Made by a program: the position numbers and the translations under genes. A model generated the notes under the pieces. That model did no database searches, had not been told where the DNA came from, and saw only the letters and a list, made by a program, of their open reading frames with translations. A DNA stretch of 57,729 bases, taken from assembly GCA_964406375.1 (NCBI GenBank), contig CAYORM010000015.1, positions 1 to 57,729 on the forward strand. The letters run 5' to 3'. This DNA comes from CAYORM01 sp964406375 (GTDB lineage: Bacteria > Pseudomonadota > Alphaproteobacteria > DSM-16000 > Inquilinaceae). This document shows positions 42,864 to 52,100 of the stretch, piece after piece; position 1 is the stretch's first letter, and the number at the start of each line of letters is the position of its first letter.

Positions 42864-43786
42864 GGCTCGGCCTGCTCACCTCCGGCGGCGACGCGCCCGG
42901 CATGAACGCCGCCATCTGGGCGGCGGCGCGCGCCACCCGCGCACGTGGCGGCACGCTGATCGGCATCCGCCATGGCTGGCAGGGCCTGATCGATCGCGAC
43001 GCGCTGCCGGTGGATCCCGATGCGGCGGCGCTGCACCAGAGGCGCGGCGGCACCTGGCTGGGCACGACGCGGCTGCCCGGTTTCCCGGATCGCGTCGGCG
43101 AGATCCAGGCGGCGATCGCGGCGCTCGGGCTCGACGGGCTGATCGTGATCGGCGGCGGCGGCTCGCTCGCCGCGGCGGGCCTTCTGGCGCGGCGCGGCCT
43201 CGCAGTTGCCGGCATTCCCGGCACGATCGACAATGACGTCGCCGGCACCGAGGCCTCGATCGGCTTCGACACGGCCCTCGGCACCGCGCTCGCGATGGCC
43301 GACCGGCTGCGCGACACGGCAGAGGCGCTGCCGCGCCTCTTCGCATTGGAGACGCTGGGCGGCTCGACCGGATATCTCGCCGAGGCGGTGGCCCGGCTGA
43401 CCGGTGCCGATCAGCTCCTCGCGCCGGAGGCACCGGTCGACGCCGAGGCGGTGGCCGCGGCGCTGCGTCCGGTGCTCGACCGCCGCGGCCATGCGCTGAT
43501 CGTCGCCTCGGAGGGCTATCCCGACGGCGTTGCCGTGATGGAGCACATCTCCGCCTTGTGCGGCACCCGGCTGCGGCTGACGCGGCTCGGCCACGCCCAG
43601 CGTGGCGGCGATGCGAGCCCGCGCGACCGGGCCCGCGCCATCGCCAGCGCCGAGGCGGCGGTTGCGTTGCTGGCCGGCGGCGATGGCGGCCTCGTGGCGC
43701 TGCGTGGCGGGCGGATCGCCATCGATGCACTGCCCGCCGCCCCCACCCTGCCGGCTTTCCCGTCCGGCTGGCGGGGCCTTCTGTGA
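42860..43786 (+). CDS. 6-phosphofructokinase family protein, divergent
   Basis: A 308-residue PFK homologue with SGGDAPGMNA at residues 8-17, PGTIDND at 120-126 (catalytic Asp, and the Gly typical of ATP-dependent forms) and LGHAQRGG near the C-terminus. Two usual active-site residues differ: GGDGS is GGGGS (98-102), lacking the Mg-ATP-binding Asp, and the MGR of the sugar site is LGG (166-168). The start is a TTG overlapping the ATPase stop (TTGA). Next to a sugar kinase and LacD-type aldolase it may phosphorylate a hexose 6-phosphate other than fructose 6-phosphate. Confidence 0.82.
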   Translation: MRLGLLTSGGDAPGMNAAIWAAARATRARGGTLIGIRHGWQGLIDRDALPVDPDAAALHQRRGGTWLGTTRLPGFPDRVGEIQAAIAALGLDGLIVIGGGGSLAAAGLLARRGLAVAGIPGTIDNDVAGTEASIGFDTALGTALAMADRLRDTAEALPRLFALETLGGSTGYLAEAVARLTGADQLLAPEAPVDAEAVAAALRPVLDRRGHALIVASEGYPDGVAVMEHISALCGTRLRLTRLGHAQRGGDASPRDRARAIASAEAAVALLAGGDGGLVALRGGRIAIDALPAAPTLPAFPSGWRGLL

Positions 43787-44769
43787 AGGCGAGCGGCGCC
43801 ATGGGCGCGATCCTCGACGGCCCGCGCCCGGCGCAAGTGGAAGGTGACGGGCCGGTCACGGTCGTCGTCGATGTCGGCGGCACCAATATCCGCATCGGCC
43901 GGCTCGACGCCGGGCGGCCGATGCCCGGCCTGCTGCGCCGGTCGACGGATCTGCTGCGGCGCGAGGATCCGGTCGCGGCGCTGCGCCGGCTGGTGCTGGA
44001 GGGCGCCGGCGGCCGGCCGGTCGGGCAGGTGGTGCTGGGCCTGCCGACCAGTTTCGACGCGCGGTTCGAGACGGTGCTGAGCTCGCCGAACATCCCGAGC
44101 ATCGAAGGCCGGCGGCTCGGCGTCGAGCTGTCGCTCGCGCTCGGCTGTCCGGTCGCCGCCGAACGTGACATCGTCCTGCTCGGCATCGGCGAATGGGCGG
44201 CCGGCGCCGGCGGCCGCACGCCGACCATGCTCGGCGTGTTCATGGGAACCGGCGTCGGCGGCTGCTTCCTCGTCGATGGAGAGCCCTATCGCGGCGCCTC
44301 GGGGGGCGTGGTCGAGATCGGCCACATCCCGCTGCGCGCCGAGGGCCGGCGCTGCGTCTGCGGCAATCTCGACTGCCTGGAGGCCTATGCCTGCGGCCAT
44401 GTCGTCAAGGCCCTCGCCGCACGTGCCGGCATACCGGTCGGGGAGGTTTTCGCCCGGCCACCCGCGGCGATCCGCACGGCCGTCGACGCCTTCATCCGCG
44501 ATTTCGCCTATGCGCTGGCCGCCGCGGTCAATCTGATGGATCCGCACCGGCTGGTGATCGGCGGCGGAATACCCGCCACCCCCTCTTTCCCGCGCGACAG
44601 ACTCGTCGAGATCCTGCGCGCCCATCTGCGCCGCCCGGTGCCGGCGGAGACGCTCGAGATCGCCTTCGCCCGGCTGGGCAGCGAGGCGGCGCTGTGGGGC
44701 GCCGCCGCGATCGTCGGGCGCGACGGGCCCGGCGGTGCCGGCCTGCCGACCCTGCGGCGCACCGCCTGA
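43783..44769 (+). CDS. ROK-family sugar kinase
   Basis: A 328-residue kinase without a DNA-binding domain. The ATP-binding VVVDVGGTNIRIG, catalytic stretch VFMGTGVGGCFLVDG, EIGHIP and a zinc motif CVCGNLDCLEAY are present. Relatives include allose kinase AlsK and glucokinases. The GTG at 43783 overlaps the previous stop (GTGA); an ATG at 43801 is an alternative. It probably phosphorylates the imported sugar at C6, ahead of the PFK homologue and the aldolase. Confidence 0.85.
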   Translation: MKASGAMGAILDGPRPAQVEGDGPVTVVVDVGGTNIRIGRLDAGRPMPGLLRRSTDLLRREDPVAALRRLVLEGAGGRPVGQVVLGLPTSFDARFETVLSSPNIPSIEGRRLGVELSLALGCPVAAERDIVLLGIGEWAAGAGGRTPTMLGVFMGTGVGGCFLVDGEPYRGASGGVVEIGHIPLRAEGRRCVCGNLDCLEAYACGHVVKALAARAGIPVGEVFARPPAAIRTAVDAFIRDFAYALAAAVNLMDPHRLVIGGGIPATPSFPRDRLVEILRAHLRRPVPAETLEIAFARLGSEAALWGAAAIVGRDGPGGAGLPTLRRTA

Positions 44770-44804
44770 CCCGCGCCCTCTTCCGCAGCATGAGGACCAG
44801 ACCC

Positions 44805-45812
44805 GTGACCGCCACCCCCTCCGTTCCCGCCCTCGGCAAGATCCGCGGCATGGATGCGCTCGCCTCGCCTGGCGGCACCTTCGCGATCCTTGCCCTCGAC
44901 CACCGCAACACCTTCGCCCGTCTCGTCGCCGCGCTGCATGGCGGCACCACCCGCTGGGAGGACGTCGTCGCCGAGAAGGCGCGGCTCGCCGGGGCGCTGA
45001 TCGGCGATGCGACGGCGGCGCTGTTCGATCCGGTCTATGCGGCGGCGCCGCTGGTCGCCCGCGGCGTGATGCCCGGCGGCAAGGGCTTCCTCGTGGCGGT
45101 CGAGCGCACCGGCTATGACGACGGGTCCGAGGGGCGGGTGACGGTGCTCGAGCCCGACTGGTCGGTCGCCGCCATCAAGCGGATGGGCGCGGCCGGGGTG
45201 AAATTCCTCGTCTACTACCATCCCGATGCACCGATCGCGGCCCATCAGCGGGCGCTGGTCGAGCGAATCGGCGAGGAATGCGCCCGGCACGACCTCGTCT
45301 TCGTGCTCGAGCCCGTGACCTATCCGATCGGCCCCGGCCAGACGAAGGAGGATCCGGCCCATCAGGCCGAGCTCGCCGATCTCGTGGTCGAGACGGCGCG
45401 CCAGCTCGTGCCGCTGGGCGTCGACCTCCTGAAATGCGAGTTTCCGAGCGTCCCCGGCGTCGAGGATCATGCCGGCATGGTTGCAGCCTGCCGGCGGATC
45501 ACCGAGGCGGTCGAGGTGCCCTGGGTGGTCTTGTCGGGCGGCGTCGCCTTCGAGCGTTTCGAGGCGCAGGTCACAGCCGCCTGCACGGCCGGCGCCTCGG
45601 GATTCCTCGCCGGGCGGGCGATCTGGAAGGAGGCAATGGCCATCACCGATCCGGCCGGGCGTGACACCTTCCTGCGCGAGATCGCAGCGCCGCGCATGGC
45701 CGCGCTGGCGCGGATCGCCGCCGGCGCCACGCCCTGGCGCGCCCGCCCGAGCGCGGGGCGGTTCGCCGCCATCGGCGAGGGCTGGCAGAAGGCCTATTCG
45801 GCCGCGTGCTGA
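44805..45812 (+). CDS. Class I aldolase of the tagatose 1,6-bisphosphate aldolase (LacD) family
   Basis: A 335-residue TIM-barrel aldolase. Lys210 in VDLLKCEFP corresponds to the Schiff-base lysine of LacD; LALDHRNTF, VKFLVYYHPD and FLEP-like VFVLEPVTYP and GASGFLAGRAIWKEA support the family. It also resembles the sulfofructose 1-phosphate aldolase YihT. The GTG at 44805 is chosen for its GAGGA site; an ATG at 44790 is possible. It should cleave a ketohexose bisphosphate to dihydroxyacetone phosphate and glyceraldehyde 3-phosphate. Confidence 0.85.
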   Translation: MTATPSVPALGKIRGMDALASPGGTFAILALDHRNTFARLVAALHGGTTRWEDVVAEKARLAGALIGDATAALFDPVYAAAPLVARGVMPGGKGFLVAVERTGYDDGSEGRVTVLEPDWSVAAIKRMGAAGVKFLVYYHPDAPIAAHQRALVERIGEECARHDLVFVLEPVTYPIGPGQTKEDPAHQAELADLVVETARQLVPLGVDLLKCEFPSVPGVEDHAGMVAACRRITEAVEVPWVVLSGGVAFERFEAQVTAACTAGASGFLAGRAIWKEAMAITDPAGRDTFLREIAAPRMAALARIAAGATPWRARPSAGRFAAIGEGWQKAYSAAC

Positions 45813-45842
45813 GCGGCCGCGGCCGTCGGTGCTCTCGCGTGG

Positions 45843-46442
45843 TCAGATCGCCCCGAGGACGAGCATCGCCATCACGAAGGAGGCGATCAGCGCGATCAGG
45901 ATCAGCGTCCCCGCGGTCGCGATTGCGTGACGGGCCCTTGCGGCATCCGGGAGACCGAGGATGACGCCCCCGCCGCGATAGATCAGGACGGCGGCATAGA
46001 CGCCGGAGGCCATCACGGCCAGAAGGCCGAGCGAGCGTTCGGCCAGCTCGATCATCGGCGCCACCATCTCGACGACGAAGGTCGGGGTGAGGGCGAGGGC
46101 GGCCAGCACGAAGGCGGCCTCCATGCTCGCATCCCCGCCCATCCGGGCCGCATGGAAACGGATGACCGCGGCGGTGATCCAGATGCCGATGACGTTGAGC
46201 ACGATGCGCACGATCATCGTCAGCGCCACGTCTCCGGCGGGATAGGCGGGCCCGCCGAGGACGGGGGCGACGACGACGAGCAGCAGGAAGCCCACCAGCG
46301 AGGTGAGGGCGAGCAGCGGCAGCACGTGCTCCCGCATCACCACGCCCGTCGGCGGCGCCGGCCGTCCGTGTTCCGCCAGCGTCGCCTCCGACGCCACGAA
46401 CATGCCGCGCGATCTATTGATCACCGCCTGGAGCAGGCCCAC
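45843..46442 (-). CDS. Yip1-like integral membrane protein
   Basis: A 199-residue protein with five hydrophobic segments after a short amphipathic N-terminus, in the pattern of bacterial Yip1-domain proteins: a segment like LLQAVINRSRGMFV, then MREHVLPLLALTSLVGFLLL in outline, and a conserved central loop. The GTG start at 46442 has GAGG nearby but is uncertain; an ATG at 46403 would give 186 residues. Convergent with the aldolase gene. Function unknown. Confidence 0.65.
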   Translation of the reverse strand: MGLLQAVINRSRGMFVASEATLAEHGRPAPPTGVVMREHVLPLLALTSLVGFLLLVVVAPVLGGPAYPAGDVALTMIVRIVLNVIGIWITAAVIRFHAARMGGDASMEAAFVLAALALTPTFVVEMVAPMIELAERSLGLLAVMASGVYAAVLIYRGGGVILGLPDAARARHAIATAGTLILIALIASFVMAMLVLGAI

Positions 46443-46625
46443 CGCCGCCTCGTCTGCTGCCCATCTCGAGATCTGCGCGCACGGCCGGGCCGCGCACCTG
46501 CCTGCATATGGACCCGCCATGCCGGATTCGCCAAGTCGCGCCGGGTATCGCGCAGGCTGCCGCGCCGGCCGCGGCGGCTCCGTCCGCCTTGATCGGTCCT
46601 GCGCGGCGTGGCAAGGCAGCGGGCA

Positions 46626-47981
46626 ATGGCGCCTTCCTCCCCCCGTCGTGGCCGCAAGGGCCGCACGCCGAAGCCGCGCGCCCTCGCCGGGTGCCGCGAG
46701 ACCGAGCTGACGATCGACGCCCTGGGCAGCGGCGGTGACGGCATCGCCACCCATGAGGGGCGCCGCCTGCATGTTCCCTTCGCGGCGCCGGGCGACCGGG
46801 TACGCGTGCGCCTGCCAGCCCCGGAGGCGGGGGAGGCCGCGGGCGGCGCGGCCGATTTCGTCGAGCTCGTCGCCGCTGGCCCGGCCCGCGCCGAGCCGCC
46901 CTGCCCGCATTTCGGCCCCTGCGGCGGCTGCCGCACCCAGCATGTCGCCGACGCTGCCTATCGCGATTGGAAACGCGATCTCGTCCGTCGAGCGCTGGCA
47001 CGGCAGGGGCTGACGCCGCCGGTTGCGCCGGCGATCGTCTCGCCCGCGCACAGCCGCCGGCGCGTCACCTGGACGGCGCGGCATGGCGGCAGCGGTGTCT
47101 TCCTCGGTTTCAACCAGCATCGCTCGCACCGGATCGTCGATCTCCAGCTCTGCGTGATCGCCGAACCCGCCATCGTCGCGCTGTTGGCGCCGCTGCGCCG
47201 GCTGCTCGCGACGATCCTGCCGCCGGGCGCCGCCGCCGATGTGGCGGTGACGCTGCTCGATGACGGGCTCGATGTGGTGATCGTGGCGGAGGCGGCGCCC
47301 GATCTCGCGGCACGCGAGGCCCTCGCCGCCTTCGCGGAGACCGAGGATCTGGCGCGGCTATCCTGGCGCCTCGGGACCGGTGCGGTCGAACCGGTGGCGC
47401 ATCGGCGGGCGGGGATCGTGCATTTCGGCGACGTGCCGGTGACCGTCCCGCCGGGCGGATTTCTGCAGGCGACCCGTCCGGGGGAGGCAGCCTTGACCGG
47501 CCTCGTCCTCGACGCCGCCGTCGGTGCCCGGCGCATCGCCGACCTCTATTGCGGCGCCGGCACCTTCACCCTGCCGCTCGCCACCGATCCCGCAACGGAT
47601 CGCCGGATCCGCGCCTTCGACGGCGATGCGGCCGCCATCGCAGCACTCGCAGGCGCCGTCAGACGGTCGGGCCTCGCCGGCAGCGTCGCCGTCGAGCGGC
47701 GTGACCTGGCGCGCGAGCCGCTCAGCCCGGCCGAGCTCGCCGGCCTTGACGCCGTTGTCTTCGATCCGCCGCGGACGGGCGCGGCCGCGCAGGCCGCCGC
47801 CATCGCCGCCTCCGACGTGCCGCTGGCGATCGCCGTTTCCTGCAATCCGGCGACCCTCGCCCGCGACGCCCGGCTGCTCGTCGAGGGCGGCTTCACCCTC
47901 GAGGCCGTCACCCCGGTCGATCAGTTCCTCTGGTCACAGCATGTCGAGGCGGTCGCGATCTTCCGCCGACCGTCGCGCTGA
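46626..47981 (+). CDS. RNA (uracil-5-)-methyltransferase of the TrmA/RlmD family
   Basis: A 451-residue SAM-dependent RNA methyltransferase. An N-terminal TRAM-like domain precedes an iron-sulfur cysteine cluster, CPHFGPCGGCRTQH, with a fourth cysteine in LQLCVIAEP. The SAM motif is DLYCGAGTFTLPLA, followed by VVFDPPRTGA and the catalytic cysteine in AVSCNPATLARD. It methylates a uracil in 23S rRNA or tRNA. The ATG at 46626 is preferred to a GTG at 46608. It ends convergently with the LysR gene at a perfect hairpin. Confidence 0.9.
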   Translation: MAPSSPRRGRKGRTPKPRALAGCRETELTIDALGSGGDGIATHEGRRLHVPFAAPGDRVRVRLPAPEAGEAAGGAADFVELVAAGPARAEPPCPHFGPCGGCRTQHVADAAYRDWKRDLVRRALARQGLTPPVAPAIVSPAHSRRRVTWTARHGGSGVFLGFNQHRSHRIVDLQLCVIAEPAIVALLAPLRRLLATILPPGAAADVAVTLLDDGLDVVIVAEAAPDLAAREALAAFAETEDLARLSWRLGTGAVEPVAHRRAGIVHFGDVPVTVPPGGFLQATRPGEAALTGLVLDAAVGARRIADLYCGAGTFTLPLATDPATDRRIRAFDGDAAAIAALAGAVRRSGLAGSVAVERRDLAREPLSPAELAGLDAVVFDPPRTGAAAQAAAIAASDVPLAIAVSCNPATLARDARLLVEGGFTLEAVTPVDQFLWSQHVEAVAIFRRPSR

Positions 47982-47995
47982 CCATCCATCAGCGC
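47975..47995. terminator. Hairpin made from two convergent stop codons
   Basis: GCGCTGA (47975-47981) and TCAGCGC (47989-47995) pair perfectly over a 7-base loop. The methyltransferase TGA is in the left arm and the LysR stop is in the right arm, and the loop is the entire gap between the genes. No T-tract is present. Confidence 0.5.
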
Positions 47996-48957
47996 CACCA
48001 CGCGCCAGCCGGCGCGCTCCGATCCGGCGCCTGAAGGCGCATCGCCTCGCGGCGCGTGGCCGCCGCCTGCTCGGTCGCCCAGGCGCGGAAGGCCGCGACC
48101 TTGCGCAGCCGCTGCTTCTGTGCCGGGAAGGCCAGATGGAAGGCGATGCCGCCCTCGAGCCTGATGTCGAATGGGACCACCAGCCGGCCGGTGCGCAGAT
48201 CGTCGGCGACGAAGGCGAGCTGGGCGAGCGCCACCCCCACCCCCTCGGCCGCGCATTGATAGACCAGCGCCGAGTTCTCGAGGACGAGCTGGCGGTGGTG
48301 CTCGGGGACCGCGCCGAGCCCGGCCGCCTGGAACCAGCGCGGCCAGTCGTCCTGCCGGCGCAGCGAGTAGAGCAGCACCTGATCCTGAAGGTCGGCGGGT
48401 GAGCTGAGGCCGCCGGCGACGAGCCGCGGCGCGGCGACCGGCACCAGCACCTCGGGAAAGAGGTCCTCGATCACCAGATTGTCCTGGTCCGGCAGCCCGT
48501 AGAAGATGCCGATATCGACCTCCTCGCGCGCGAAATCGACCGGATCATGCGAGGTCGTCACCTGTACCGACAGGCCGGAATGCAGCGCGTGGAAGGCGGC
48601 GAGCCGCGGCACCAGCCAGCAGATCGCAGGCGACGGCGTCAGCTTTACCTTCAGCGTGTTGGGATCGGTGGCGGCGGCGAAACGGCCGGCGGCATGGGCG
48701 ATCCGGCCGAGCGCCTCCTGCACCTCGGCATAGAACTGCTTGCCGGCCATAGTGAGGGCGACGCCGCGATGCAGGCGGACGAAGAGCTTCACATTGAGAT
48801 GCTCCTCGAGCAGCCCGACCTGCCGGCTGATCGCGCCCTGGGTGACGCAGAGCTCGGTGGCGGCCTCCTTGAAGCTCTGGTGGCGGGCGGCGACCTCGAA
48901 GGCCCGCACCGCGTTGAGCGGCGGCAGCCGTGGCGGCTCACCCGATGGCCGGATCAC
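47989..48957 (-). CDS. LysR-family transcriptional regulator, GcvA-like
   Basis: A 322-residue regulator. The N-terminal helix-turn-helix has RLPPLNAVRAFEVAARHQSFKEAATELCVTQGAISRQVGLLE in outline, and the rest is a periplasmic-binding-like effector domain similar to GcvA. The GTG at 48957 places the start 10 residues before RLPPL as in relatives; a GTG at 48990 is possible. It is divergent from the NAD-glutamate dehydrogenase gene and may control it in response to an amino acid. Confidence 0.9.
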   Translation of the reverse strand: MIRPSGEPPRLPPLNAVRAFEVAARHQSFKEAATELCVTQGAISRQVGLLEEHLNVKLFVRLHRGVALTMAGKQFYAEVQEALGRIAHAAGRFAAATDPNTLKVKLTPSPAICWLVPRLAAFHALHSGLSVQVTTSHDPVDFAREEVDIGIFYGLPDQDNLVIEDLFPEVLVPVAAPRLVAGGLSSPADLQDQVLLYSLRRQDDWPRWFQAAGLGAVPEHHRQLVLENSALVYQCAAEGVGVALAQLAFVADDLRTGRLVVPFDIRLEGGIAFHLAFPAQKQRLRKVAAFRAWATEQAAATRREAMRLQAPDRSAPAGAWWR

Positions 48958-49050
48958 GACCGTCGACCCCCGCCTTTGTGATTGCTGCACGCATCCGCCA
49001 CCGACCCCTCACCGGCCGGAGTGTCGGCATCGGCGCCCGATTTCGCAACG

Positions 49051-49097
49051 CCTGTGGTCGTCGTGACAGGAAATTTGACCTCGGCGGGTGACCGAGG
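49051..49097. promoter_or_regulatory. Two inverted repeats upstream of the glutamate dehydrogenase gene
   Basis: CCTGT (49051-49055) and ACAGG (49066-49070) flank a 10-base spacer, and CCTCGG (49079-49084) and CCGAGG (49092-49097) flank a 7-base one. Between them lies TTGACC (49075-49080), a possible -35. They lie in the 208-bp gap shared with the LysR gene and are candidate regulator sites. Confidence 0.35.
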
Positions 49098-49165
49098 CGG
49101 TGATCTGCCGTTATCTCGGGAGGAACCGGCGCAACGCGCCGCCCGAGACAAGCGGGAGAGGCGAG

Positions 49166-52100
49166 ATGACGACGAGCCGAGCGGATCGCCGCAAGCAGGA
49201 CCTCCTGGACCGGACCGAGGCACTGGCGCAGGAGCGGCTGACGCCGCCCGAGAGCGGGCGGCTCATCCGCTTCTCCCGGCTGCTGCATGGCGGCGTCGCC
49301 CCGTCCGATCTCGAAGCCGCGAACGCCGCCTGCCGCTGTGCGGCGGCCTTGGGGCTGCTGCGCTTCGGCGACCGCCGCCGTGCCGGCGAGGCGCTGATCC
49401 GCGTCTTCGTGCCGACCGAGGCCGATCACGGCTGGGATTCGCGGCATGCCGTCATCGAGATGGTCAATGACGACATGCCCTTCCTGGTCGATTCGGTGAT
49501 GGCGGCCCTGCAGGCCCGCGGCCTCGCCGTCCACCTGATCGCCCATCCGATCCTGGCGGTGCGGCGCGACCCCGACGGGGTCCTGCTATCGGTCGATGCC
49601 GCGGGTGAGGACGATCCCGGGGATGCCCGTCGCGAGAGCTGGGTGCAGCTCGAGATCGACCGGCTGGCCGATCCCGGGGCCCGTGCGGCGCTGGAGGCGG
49701 CGCTCGCCGCCGTCCTCGCCGATGTCCGCGCCGCGGTCGAGGACTGGCAGGCGATGCGCGGCCGGCTGGCCGAGGCCCGCGCGGCCCTCGCCGCGAACGG
49801 GCCGCAGGCCGGAGCGCCGGAGGCCTCGGCCGACGAGACCGGCGAGGCGGCCGCCTTCCTCGACTGGCTCGACGAGGAGGGTTTCGTCTTCCTCGGCTGC
49901 CGCCGTTACGCCCGCACCGATACAAACGCCCTCACGATCCTGCCCGGCACCGGGCTCGGCATCCTGCGTCGGGAGGAGGTGTCGGTCTTCGAGGGTGCCC
50001 GCAACGGCGCCCTGCTGGACGAGACCGGAAGACAGCGCCTGATCGGCCCGCAGCCGGTCTCCGTGACCAAGGCGGCACGACGATCCACGGTGCATCGCAA
50101 CGCACATCTCGACGTCGTCGGGATCAAGCGCTTCTCCGCCGACGGCACCGTCGAGGGCGAGGATCTTTTCGTCGGCCTGTTCACCTCGGCCGCCTATGCC
50201 CGCACCCCGCGCGAGATCCCCTGGCTGCGCCGCAAGGTGGGCCGCGTCGTCGAACGCTCCGGACTGACCCCCGGCAGCCACGACGCCAAGGCCCTCATCC
50301 ACATCCTCGACATCTATCCGCGCGACGATCTGTTCGACATCGACGAGGCGACGCTGCTGGAGATCGCAACCGGCATCCTCGGGCTGCAGGAGCGGCCGCG
50401 CACCGCCCTCTTCGCCCGGCGCGACGCCTATGGCCGCTTCGTCTCCTGCCTCGTCTTCGTTCCGTCCGACCGCCATTCGACCGAGCTGCGCCGGCGGATC
50501 GGCGAGATCCTCGAAGCCGGCTTCGGTGGCCGCATCATCGCCTTCTCCACCCGCATCGCCGACACGACGCAGGCCCGCATTCATTTCGTGCTGCGCACCG
50601 ATCCGGCGGTACCGGCCCCCGAGACGGTCGAGGCGATTGAGGCGCGCATCGTCGCGGCGAGCCGTGGCTGGCCTGACCTGCTGGCCGACGCGCTGGTCGA
50701 ACGCTTTGGCGACATCCGCGGGCAGGCGCTGGCGCGCCGCTACCGCGACGCTTTCCCCGCGGGGTATCGCGAGGCCACCGATCCCGCCACCGCCGTCCTC
50801 GACGTCGCGGAGATCGAGCGCGTGATCGAGGAGGGCGGCATCGGTCAGGCGCTGCGCCGGGGCCCCGACGCGCCGGAGGGCGGCTTCCGCTTCGAGCTCT
50901 ACCATCCCGGAACACCGGTGCCGCTCTCCGATGTGCTGCCGGTGCTCGAGCATCTCGGGCTGCGCGTCATCTCCGAGGTGCCGACGCGGGTGGAACCCCA
51001 GGGCACCGGCCCCGTCTGGATCGACGATTTCGCCGTTGAGCTCCAGCCGGCGATCCGCCGACCCGCGGGCGAGCTCGACATCGAGGCGATACGCCCGCTG
51101 TTCCAGGAGGCCTTCCTGCGGGTGTGGACCGGCGCGGTCGAGGATGACCGGCTGAACGGCCTCGTCCTCGCCGCCGGGCTGAGCTGGCGGCAGGTGCAGG
51201 TGCTGCGCGCCTATACGCGCTTTCTGCGCCAGGCCCGCTTCGCCTATGCCCAGGAGACGGTCGAGAGCGCCCTTCTCGCCCATCCGCGCATCGCGGCCTC
51301 GATCGTCCATCTTTTCGAGGCCCGTTTCGACCCCGACCGGACCGGCGATCGTGATGCCGCCCAAGCGGCGGTCCGCGGCGCGATCGAGACGGCGCTCGAA
51401 GCGGTCGCCAATCTCGACGAGGACCGCATCCTGCGGCGCTTCGTGACGCTGGTGGAAGCAACGCTGCGGACCAATGCGTGGCAGACCGACGCGAGCGGTG
51501 CGCCCAAGCCGTGGCTGTCGCTGAAGTTCAACAGCGGCGCCATCGACGAGCTGCCGCAACCCCGGCCCTGGCGCGAGATCTTCGTGCATTCGGTCCGCAT
51601 GGAAGGCGTGCATCTGCGGGGTGGTCCGGTCGCCCGCGGCGGCATCCGCTGGTCGGACCGGCGCGAGGATTTCCGCACCGAGATCCTCGGTCTGATGAAG
51701 GCGCAGACGGTGAAGAATGCCGTGATCGTGCCGGTCGGCGCCAAAGGTGGCTTCGTCGTCAAGCGGCCACCGGCAGAGGGCGGCCGCGAGGCGCTGGCGG
51801 CGGAAGGCCGCGCCTGCTACCGCATGCTGATCTGCGGCATGCTGGACCTGACTGACACGGTCGAGCGCGCCGCCGATGGCAGCCGCACCGGCGTCCGGTC
51901 GCCGCCGCGCGTCGTCCGGCACGATGGCGACGATCCCTATCTCGTGGTCGCCGCCGACAAGGGCACGGCGAGCTTCTCCGACTTCGCCAATTCGATCGCC
52001 GCCGAATACGGGTTCTGGCTGGGCGATGCCTTCGCCTCGGGCGGCTCGGCCGGCTACGACCACAAGGGGATGGGGATCACCGCCCGCGGTGCCTGGGTGT

